A stretch of 64,000 bases of DNA from the NCBI GenBank assembly GCA_018806915.1, contig JAGKQI010000093.1:620001-684000 (forward strand), written 5' to 3'. The notes beneath the pieces were generated by a model that saw nothing but the letters and a program-made list of their open reading frames with translations, was not told the DNA's origin and did no database searches. A program made the translations under genes and the position numbers. The DNA is from Phytophthora colocasiae. Taxonomy: Eukaryota; Oomycota; Peronosporomycetes; Peronosporales; Peronosporaceae. This document shows, piece after piece, positions 57,045-64,000 of the stretch; position 1 is the first letter of the stretch; the number at the start of each line of letters is the position of its first letter.

Positions 57045-59087
57045 ATGTCAACGCCGGTGGTGGATCTGGATGCCCTGCGAGCGTCTGTGACGCGTCAGGG
57101 CGCCCAAGTGCGTGAACTGAAGCAGAAGGGAGCTGCGGCTGAGGACGTGAAGGCGGCGGTGGATGAGCTGAAGAAGCTCAAGCTGGAGCTGGACACGCAG
57201 ACGGCGCTGCAGGGCCCTGCCGAGGACGGACTGAGCAAGAGCGACAAGAAGGCGATGGACGACCTGCTGCTGCGTAAGATGTTCGTGGTACCTAGTTTCG
57301 AGATTTACGGAGGTGTGGGCGGCTTCTACGACTTCGGCCCACCAGCCTGTGCCCTCAAGAGCAACTTGCTGCAGTTCTGGCGCCGCCACTTCGTCTTTGC
57401 GGATAAACTGCTGGAGGTGGAGTGCACGAACCTCATGCCTGAAGTGGTGCTGAAGACTTCGGGCCACGTGGACCGCTTTACGGACCTTATGGTCAAGTGC
57501 ACCAAGTCGGGCGAGTGCTACCGTGCTGACAAGCTGCTGGAGGATCACGTGGAGAACTTCCTGGACAAGCACACGGACTTGAGCCAGGAGGAACGTGAGA
57601 AGCACGAGATGCACGCTACGATGGCTGAGTCATACTCACCTGAAGAGATCCACAAGGTCTTCCAGGACTACGGCATCAAGGCTCCTGGAACCGGCGCGGA
57701 TCTTAGCTTCCCGATTCCGTTCAACCTCATGTTCAAGTGTGCCATTGGCCCCGAGGGAGGACTTACCGGATACCTGCGTCCGGAGACGGCGCAGGGTATT
57801 TTCCTCAACTTCCGTCGTCTGCTAGAGTACAACGCCGGCAAGGTTCCGTTCGGATGCGCACAGATCGGTAGTGCCTTCCGTAACGAAATCTCACCCCGTG
57901 CTGGTCTTCTGCGTGTGCGTGAGTTCCAGCAGGCTGAGATCGAGTTCTTTGTCAACCCCAAGGACAAGAGCCACGCCAAGTTCTCCACCGTCAAGGACCT
58001 GGAGTTGCCTCTACTTACCAAGACCAACCAGCTCACCCACGGTAAGGCTGTGCAGATGACGTGCGGTGCCGCTGTGGAGCACGGCATCATTGCTAACGAG
58101 AGCCTGGCGTACTACCTCGCGCGTACGTTCAAGTTCTGCAAGGCTATCGGCATTGACATGGCGCGTCTGCGTTTCCGTCAGCACTTGAACACCGAGATGG
58201 CTCACTATGCTACGGACTGCTGGGATCTCGAGATCAAGTTGAGCTCCGGCTGGGTGGAGTGCGCTGGCCATGCCGACCGCTCGTGCTACGATCTGAGCGT
58301 GCATGCCAAGAAGAGCAAGGTCGAGATGGTGGGCACGCACAAGTTCGACAAGCCCGAGAAGCGCCAGATCGTGGAGATTAAGCCGAACAAGGGCAAGATG
58401 GGCCGTACATTCAAGGCTGATGTCGCCACAATCCTCGAGGCGCTTGAAGCTCTGAAGGACGATGTGCCTCGTGCGCAGGCCTTTGAGGACGAACTGGCCT
58501 CCAAGGGTGAGGCGACGCTCGGCCCGCTGTGCGACGGCAAGCAGTTCGCGCTGCAGCGTGATATGGTGGCAATCAAGGTGGTCGAGAAGATGGTGAGTGA
58601 GGAGAAGTTCGTCCCGTCGGTGATCGAGCCGTCGTTCGGCATTGGACGTTTGCTGACCGCTGTCTTCGAGCACAATTTCTCGACGCGTGAAGGTGACGAG
58701 AAGCGCGGCGTCATGTCGTTCTCGCCCGTGATTGCGCCCATCAAGGTGTCTGTGCTGCCTCTGAGCAACAACGTTGCCTTCGATCCGTTCGCGACGGAGC
58801 TGGAGAACGTGTTCGTCGAGGAAGGCCTGGAGTGCAAGGTGGACACGTCGAGCGTGGCTATCGGTCGTAAATACGCGCGCGCGGACGAGCTGGGCATCCC
58901 GTTCGGTGTCACGATTGACTTCGACACGGTCAAGGACCGCGTGGTGACGCTGCGTGAGCGTGACTCGACGGCACAGGTGCGGATCCCCATGGACGTCATC
59001 GGCGCCGAAGTGAGCAAGCTCATTAAGGGCTCGGCCACTTGGGAGCAGATGCTCGAGCGCTACCCGAAGGTCACGGCCGCCGAGTAG
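56883..59087 (+). CDS. GARS1: Glycyl-tRNA synthetase (class II, alpha2)
   Basis: The main start is probably the ATG at 57045 (MSTPVVDLDALRASV), giving 680 residues. The frame stays open to an upstream ATG at 56883, and MMLKRFSRRK at 56898 would add a basic, possibly mitochondrial, presequence. Domains from the 57045 start: WHEP at about 8-50 (LRASVTRQGAQVRELKQKGA); catalytic core with FEIYGGVGGFYDFGP, RPETAQGIFLNF, motif 2 FRNEISPRAGLLRVREF (about 277) and motif 3 EPSFGIGRLLTAVFEH (about 527); and an anticodon-binding domain to the end. The enzyme charges tRNA-Gly, and in many eukaryotes one gene serves cytosol and organelles. No introns are evident. Confidence 0.96.
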   Translation: MCVTVMMLKRFSRRKCGPHQKKDVHGKIPVVFLLTGLSCSVYKPQVNLAKDTANMSTPVVDLDALRASVTRQGAQVRELKQKGAAAEDVKAAVDELKKLKLELDTQTALQGPAEDGLSKSDKKAMDDLLLRKMFVVPSFEIYGGVGGFYDFGPPACALKSNLLQFWRRHFVFADKLLEVECTNLMPEVVLKTSGHVDRFTDLMVKCTKSGECYRADKLLEDHVENFLDKHTDLSQEEREKHEMHATMAESYSPEEIHKVFQDYGIKAPGTGADLSFPIPFNLMFKCAIGPEGGLTGYLRPETAQGIFLNFRRLLEYNAGKVPFGCAQIGSAFRNEISPRAGLLRVREFQQAEIEFFVNPKDKSHAKFSTVKDLELPLLTKTNQLTHGKAVQMTCGAAVEHGIIANESLAYYLARTFKFCKAIGIDMARLRFRQHLNTEMAHYATDCWDLEIKLSSGWVECAGHADRSCYDLSVHAKKSKVEMVGTHKFDKPEKRQIVEIKPNKGKMGRTFKADVATILEALEALKDDVPRAQAFEDELASKGEATLGPLCDGKQFALQRDMVAIKVVEKMVSEEKFVPSVIEPSFGIGRLLTAVFEHNFSTREGDEKRGVMSFSPVIAPIKVSVLPLSNNVAFDPFATELENVFVEEGLECKVDTSSVAIGRKYARADELGIPFGVTIDFDTVKDRVVTLRERDSTAQVRIPMDVIGAEVSKLIKGSATWEQMLERYPKVTAAE

Positions 59088-60147
59088 GTAAGGACGACGT
59101 CGGATAGATGCAACAGCAGTAGTCTTTGCTTGTCGTGCGCTGCGACGTAGCTAACCGTAATGCATTGCTTCACGTTACAGCGAACGTCTTCAACCACAGT
59201 ACTTCAAGCCGCTACAGTAACGCTGACGCACGCGACCTACGAAAGAGCAGGTGGGCACAAGCACTGACATCGTTATCGTCGGCTTCTCGGCGCCAGTCAT
59301 GAGATGGATACAGTCCATTACTGCCCGTCACAGTGTGACTCACACTGGCAAATGAGTCCATGCTTTGCAAGCAACAACAGCTCGTCTAATCTGGAGTGAC
59401 CTGAATTGTTGAGACTAGGCTTGAAGTCTCAACAAGTCGGCGCCAGTCCGACTCTCGCACTGCTCCCCAGTAAACATCTCGAGCCCAAATTGTTTTGACG
59501 AGCCCTGACGTGGCGCTCGCTTGTCCACTTGAAGCAGAATCGATGGATGCGGATGCCTCGGCCGAGTCCAGTGGACCGCAAGCTACCTTGCTTCTCGGCG
59601 TAAACTCGTTTTCATTCCTGTCGCGCTGGACCGACACGTTGCTCAGCTACGAGGGCTGACAGTCCTATCGACGAGGGCACGAGGAAGGCCAGTCAGTCAG
59701 CACACGTTGTGACTGATAAATTACTGCTATGGAAGTATCGAGCCGACACTCTTGACTTGGGCCGACAAATTGCAATGCTACTGACTCCGGAGGAAGCAGA
59801 GACAATGTCTACTTGCTTGTGAATTGGGTTTTCACTTGGCATGGCTATTTTCGCTACCCAATGGACGGCATGCACATGTACTATGAAGAAGTACTTTGAA
59901 GAAGAGCAGGGCACTGAGCTCCACTTGGAGTTCAGGCACTCGTTGAACTTTTGGAGGAAGCACTGGAGTTAAAAAATTCAGAACGGAGGAGCTTAAAGAC
60001 CCAAGGTCAATATAAATGCGCCAGAGGAGAATCCGTTGCAGCTGAGGAGGAATGCAACGATAAGTTTCAGCGCAGCTGGAAGCACATTAATCATTTCTTC
60101 AACGTAGCGAAAGCAAAAGCAGATCGACTGGTACCTGCTGGAACGGA
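59088..60147. other. Intergenic
   Basis: No convincing gene. A minus-strand frame of 83 residues (59386-59637) and a plus-strand lysine/glutamate-rich frame (59951-60151) have no recognised domains. Confidence 0.4.
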
Positions 60148-60375
60148 ATGAAGTATGCCAACCAGCTCTACATGCTCTTCGAACTGGTGCTAGGTGGTGA
60201 GTTGTGGAGTCTTGTCTACGAGAAGGCTTTCAAGGTTGCCAAGGGAGTCCGTCTCGGCCGCGAGGTCCTACATTGCGAGGCGCTGCGGTGGCCCTTAAGG
60301 CCTCACCACCGGCGAATCGCCAGTACCCACAGAAGCCCAACTGCGTGTAATCTCTTACCTTGGCCATACCTTTAA
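60148..60375 (+). pseudogene. AGC/PKG-type protein kinase fragment, decayed
   Basis: The frame begins MKYANQLYMLFELVLGGELWSLVYEK, the hinge and helix D region of cyclic-nucleotide-dependent/AGC kinases (NxLYMLxExVxGGEL). The following HHRRIASTHRSPTACNLL looks like a decayed form of the HRD catalytic loop (RRIAYRDLKPENLL), with the catalytic aspartate lost. No N-lobe or activation segment is recognisable around it, and the next bases contain stops. It is a remnant of a kinase gene, not a working one. Confidence 0.5.
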
Positions 60376-60862
60376 GACGGTAAACGGCAGCAGCATAGGC
60401 TGATCCTAAACACAGCGAAATGCTTTGGTACTTAACCTGGTTGAAATCGACGAAACTTTGCCTTGCATTGGAGTAACTGAAAGCCCAGCTCGCTTGCAGC
60501 GGAAGACCAAAGTTGTTGGTCTACTGATTTAAGCTGATCGGGTTGGACCTCAGGAGGACCGGCGGATGCGCTTTAAACTTTGGCCAAGACATGTGATGAA
60601 CGGCTTGGAACTTCCAAGCTGCTTCTTGTCGGGCTTCTTAAGTTGCAAAGTCCTTCATGCATGTACATGTGTTCATTTAAAAAAACTACTTCGAAGTACA
60701 TGCATGAATCAAAGTGTAGCTTGTCAAGATGGAACTGTGGTTTGAAGGAAAATCGTAGGCGCAAAGTAACAATGCTATTCCAGAATGACAAGGCTTGTAC
60801 AAGCGATGCCGACTTAACTTCGACGTTGTTCACCCTTCATTACGCCAGCTTTCCTTCTGTGT
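60376..60862. other. Intergenic, 3' flank of glutaredoxin gene
   Basis: No gene recognised. A short inverted repeat (CATGCATGTAC / GTACATGCATG around 60656-60706) could form a hairpin downstream of the minus-strand glutaredoxin gene. Confidence 0.4.
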
Positions 60863-61480
60863 CTAGTTCTGCTTGAATTCCGCCAGGAGCTCCGCGAGTT
60901 CGCCGGACTTGTTCATGTCCGTGATGATGTCGCAGCCGCCCACGAATTCTCCGTTCACGTACAGCTGCGGGATCGTCGGCCATTGCCTGCCATCATCAAG
61001 CACAAAATGTCAGTACATACTCCTTTTCCACCAATTATAAGCCACGTACGAGTACTCCTTGACACCCTCGCGGATTTCCGGGTGGTCCAGCACATTGACA
61101 CTGTCGAAGCTGATACCCTGCGCATGCAAGATACGCACCACCTGCATGCTAAAGCCGCACTGCGGAGCCGACGGTGTGCCCTTCATGTACAGCATGATCG
61201 GGTACGTCTTGACGTGGCTCTCAATCATCTTAATGATCTCATCCTTCTCGGTGGACTTGGCGGCGTGATACTTGGGCTGGAAGTCCGAGTGCGAGTCATC
61301 AGCCTTATCGGAGAAGAAACGAGGCTGCTGAACAGCAACAATTGCAGGAGCAGCAGCACGCTGCACAGTGCGGGCAGCAAACACGCGCTGGCTCGAGGCA
61401 GAGCGGGCCACTCGGCGGACAATCGTGTTCATCAACATCTCCACTTTAGGGGATCTCCTATTGAAAAGTGTGCGGGTCAT
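60863..61480 (-). CDS. GLRX5: Mitochondrial monothiol glutaredoxin (Grx5/GLRX5 type), 2 exons
   Basis: Exon 1 (61480-61050) and exon 2 (60986-60863) join across a 63-bp GTACGT...CAG intron. The junction gives [20 protein letters not shown], the unbroken conserved glutaredoxin sequence. The ATG at 61438 ([20 protein letters not shown]) fits a mitochondrial presequence; 61480 is an upstream alternative. The active site is CGFS in [13 protein letters not shown], followed by [19 protein letters not shown] with the glutathione-binding TIP and GGCD motifs. CGFS glutaredoxins carry Fe-S clusters in mitochondrial cluster assembly. The uninterrupted exon-1 frame instead stops at 61010 after the intron donor and is not the real end. 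Divergent from the LENG8-like gene. Confidence 0.95.
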
Positions 61481-61657
61481 AACGACCAGAATTTATCGCT
61501 GATTATTGGACAAAATTGTTAAATGACGTATGATTGGCTGTTTTCTTAACTGGGTAAGGTTCAGATGTCACTGTTTCGAACATCATATTTCCACTATAGT
61601 CACTGTTAACTCGTCGGATTCCGCACTCTGCGCCAGTCCAGAATAGCAGGTAGCTCG
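61481..61657. promoter_or_regulatory. Bidirectional promoter, glutaredoxin / LENG8-like
   Basis: 177 bp between the two divergent ATGs. Two ATTGG motifs (inverted CCAAT boxes) at 61505-61509 and 61533-61537 lie in the middle. A compact shared promoter is the simplest reading. Confidence 0.6.
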
Positions 61658-63537
61658 ATGACGTCGAACCCGCCGCAGAGCGCCGGCCTCGCCGCTAAAC
61701 AGGCCGCAGCAGCCGCCGCCGCACGCTTCGCCGGTTATTCCTCCTTCTACGCGTCGCCTTCTCCCCCGAATCAGACGCAGAATCAGTTCCATGGCCCGCC
61801 GCCTCGTCCAGGCATGTTTAACGGACCGCGTGGCCCCCCTCCCCGTCCGCTTAATGTCGTTAATGGTTTTCCTCGTCCGCCACCTCCGCAGTATTTTAAC
61901 GGTCGTGGACCGCCCATGATGCGTCCACCGCCTCGTCCAGCGCCGTCCCCGCCCTCGACGTCCCAGTGGCAGTGGAGTAACGGTAGTGCTCAACCAGCGG
62001 TGTCTGCACCTCCTGTAAGGTTCAATATTAACTCTCAGAACCGTGGACCACCCCCCAGGAACTACGGACCGCCGCCGGGGGCCTTTTCAGCACCGAGACC
62101 TGCCGTTCCTGCTGCTGCTGCTGCTTCGCCGATGGCAGGCAACGCCAAGTGGCCTGATGCTCTCCACGACTACGTGAAGAGAGCGTTCGCGCGCTGCAAG
62201 GGAGCCGCGGACCAATCTATTACTCAGAACTCGTTGAAGGAGATGATCACCAATGCCATTATGACGAACAGTTTGTGGACCAGGAACTGGACTGCGGAGC
62301 CATTACCAGTGCTCGTGGGAGACACTCCTGCAGCGGCAATGCAGACCAAAATGGGGATGGGAGGACCGATGCCTGGAGCGGTCAATAAGTTTGCATCTTC
62401 GCCTAGTAGCAGTAGTTTCCAGCCCACTCCGGGATTTATGCCTTTCAAAGAGCCTTCGGGCAAAAAGAACAAGATGAACAAGCGCAAGCACGACGGCTTT
62501 GAGATTGATGGTGCCGACGTGCAGCGCAAGAGTCAAAGAAGACAGAGATTCCATATGACCCAGCAGGAACTCAAGAGCTTGGTGACCCCAGAAGTGGATA
62601 CGAAGAAACTGCAGGTGCTAACGCAAGATGGAGACCTGGACCTGGCAGCCATGGTCATTAAAGGTACTAGTCAGACCGTTGAAAAGGAATACTTGCGATT
62701 AACCTCTCCCCCGCATCCATCGACCGTGCGTCCCGAGCCTGTGTTGCACAAGGCGCTGGAGCTCGTCAAGTCGAAGTGGAAGAAGGGTGACCACGATTAT
62801 ATTTATGCCTGTAGCCAACTCAAGTCCATTCGCCAGGATTGCACAGTGCAGCACATCAAGAACGCCTTCACCGTGTCTGTCTACGAAACCCACGCGCGAG
62901 TTGCGCTCGAATCTGGCGACATCAACGAGTTTAACCAGTGCCAGACGCAACTCCACGAACTGTATGAGAAGTTGATCCCAGGCAAGGCGATTGAGTTCCT
63001 CGCATACCGGATTCTGTATTGTGTGTACGTGTCTCTGCAAGCCAAGAAAGGTGACTCGAATGCAGGCCAGCTTGGCATGTACAATGTGCTGGGCATGGTA
63101 ACGCCCAAGCTACGTGCCGATCCGGCAATCGCTCACGCGCTGGGGGTGCGCCAGGCAGTTGCTATGAATGATTATCATCGTTTTTTCAAACTCTATGTAG
63201 ATGCTCCGAATATGGCAGGTTACCTGATGGACGTGATGGTCCCCGCGATTCGACTAAGCGCGCTTCGGGCTATGTGCAAAGCGTAAGTTTTAGATAGCTG
63301 TGCTGGTGATTAAGAATGTTTTTTGGTACTGATCTTTGTTTTCATGTTTATCTTCGTAGGTACCGCCCAACTCTCCCGGTGCAGTATATCCGCGATGAGC
63401 TGAAGCTTGAAGGCAAGAAAGGAAAAACGTTTATCCGTCAGTCAGGGATTGTGTTCGTCAAGGGAGATAAAACGCGTGTGGACACGAAGTCCTCGAATAT
63501 CGTCTGGGTTCTGAGCAATCAGTCGTCGCTTATTTAG
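61658..63537 (+). CDS. SAC3/GANP-domain protein, LENG8/Thp3 type (2 exons)
   Basis: Exon 1 (61658-63282) and exon 2 (63360-63537) are joined across a 77-bp GTAAGT...GTAG intron, giving 600 residues. The first 190 residues are proline/glycine-rich low complexity (GPPPRPGMFNGPRGPPPRP), followed by a basic KKNKMNKRKHDGFE patch that may be a nuclear signal. The SAC3/GANP domain begins near residue 340 (VEKEYLRLTSPPHPSTVRPEPVL), with the very conserved VSVYETHARVALESGDINEFNQCQTQLHELY region characteristic of LENG8/Thp3 rather than Sac3. Yeast Thp3 works with Csn12 in transcription elongation and mRNA processing; the same role here is inferred. Exon 2 supplies the PCI-like winged-helix end (GKTFIRQSGIVFVKGDKTRVDTKSS). 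Confidence 0.93.
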
Positions 63538-64000
63538 GCTGGGACGCGGTGAGATCGGCAGTAGAGGGAGCGCCACCTGAGTGATATCGTGCAGTACTGA
63601 AAGCCAAGCAAAGGAACGCTCTGGCCTATTTACACCTGGTGGTGAGGTATTTGGTAGCGCAACTGTGTTCATCGAGAAGAAGTCGTGGTTGTTGTCTCTC
63701 CGTCCCACCCATCGCCTTCTCGTGGAGTACAAAGGAGTGTTTGGACTGCGCCCCGAAGTCATTGGTTGTTGCATCTTGCAATTAGAGCAAAAGAACAGCA
63801 GCGGCGATAACTGAATGAGGCATGAAATGATACGAGAGAAGAACAGCGCGGGACGGAGAGACAAGGTGAAATTGATGAGGTGGGGCATTGATCGAGGTGA
63901 GGGGAGAGAAAGAAGTTTCTAGTAGCTGTCTAGCACCGGCCTGCCGGTTGCACAGCGTGCATCTTGCCAAATTGGTAAATGCTCAGCCAGCAAATCGAGA
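63538..64000. other. 3' flank, no gene recognised
   Basis: Downstream of the LENG8-like stop. A short plus-strand frame (63581-63814) has no recognised domain. A neighbouring gene may lie beyond the window. Confidence 0.4.

Noticed and set aside
58011..59038. Long minus-strand frames opposite glycyl-tRNA synthetase
   Set aside because: They overlap the conserved synthetase core completely and have no domain features, so they are reverse-strand shadows.
61010..61049. Glutaredoxin ending at 61010 as a shorter protein ([12 protein letters not shown] end)
   Set aside because: The tail is intron sequence after a GTACGT donor; splicing to 60986 restores the conserved glutaredoxin C-terminus.

Overview
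The window is nuclear DNA of an oomycete, most likely a Phytophthora or close relative. The evidence is short GT-AG introns (57-77 bp, several with GTRNGT-like donors), secreted S33 peptidases and GH78 rhamnosidase-like genes in broken local copies, a SANT-DOT1-type gene, FLYWCH/MULE and BED/hAT remnants, and LTR and tyrosine-recombinase retrotransposons typical of these genomes. No bacterial-type gene, rRNA, tRNA or CRISPR array was seen. The species cannot be fixed from the sequence alone.

Layout. Positions 1-3.5 kb hold transposon and gene relics: an internally deleted hAT transposase, a trihelix-like gene with one in-frame stop, and an S33 peptidase fragment. At 3.6-8.0 kb are two convergent, apparently intact spliced genes: a MULE-derived protein that has lost its catalytic residues (3638-5914, one intron) and an RGG-tailed ABC-class ATPase related to trypanosome MRB1590 (5957-8015, minus, three introns). 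At 8.2-9.9 kb are a BED-finger relic and a broken coiled-coil gene. At 10.1-15.9 kb a SANT-DOT1 methyltransferase-like gene is split by a Copia element (10544-15463) with identical 220-bp LTRs and a 5-bp target duplication; the host reading frame resumes exactly on the other side.

At 17.35-36.9 kb is a nested insertion. A deleted chromodomain Gypsy element (17350-36897, target duplication TGTCG) contains a 16.9-kb Gypsy element (18150-35026, target duplication TTCG, minus orientation). The inner element encodes ORF1, Gag, protease and a 1551-aa Pol with two RNase H domains. It also carries two long ORFs in antisense (19893-23212) between pol and the 3' LTR. A recurring TTTTCAGAGTCTG-like motif is scattered through its LTRs and its genes on both strands. 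This element is the most unusual object in the window.

At 37-48 kb are an unrecognised gene relic flanked by 53-bp inverted repeats, an S33 peptidase fragment, and a second S33 gene split by a 6.2-kb Ngaro-type element with A1-internal-B1-A2-B2 split direct repeats and a tyrosine recombinase. At 48.5-52.3 kb are two divergent GH78-like genes, both damaged, one of them cut by a 515-bp MITE with a 10-bp target duplication. At 52.9-54.3 kb is an RS-rich FLYWCH/MULE relic.

From 54.9 kb to the end the character changes to compact housekeeping genes: proline dehydrogenase with an EF-hand-like insert, glycyl-tRNA synthetase (divergent from it), a decayed AGC-type kinase fragment, a mitochondrial CGFS glutaredoxin, and a LENG8/Thp3-type SAC3-GANP protein divergent from the glutaredoxin. 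The window therefore spans a boundary between a transposon-filled region where secreted-enzyme genes are being destroyed and a conserved gene-dense region.
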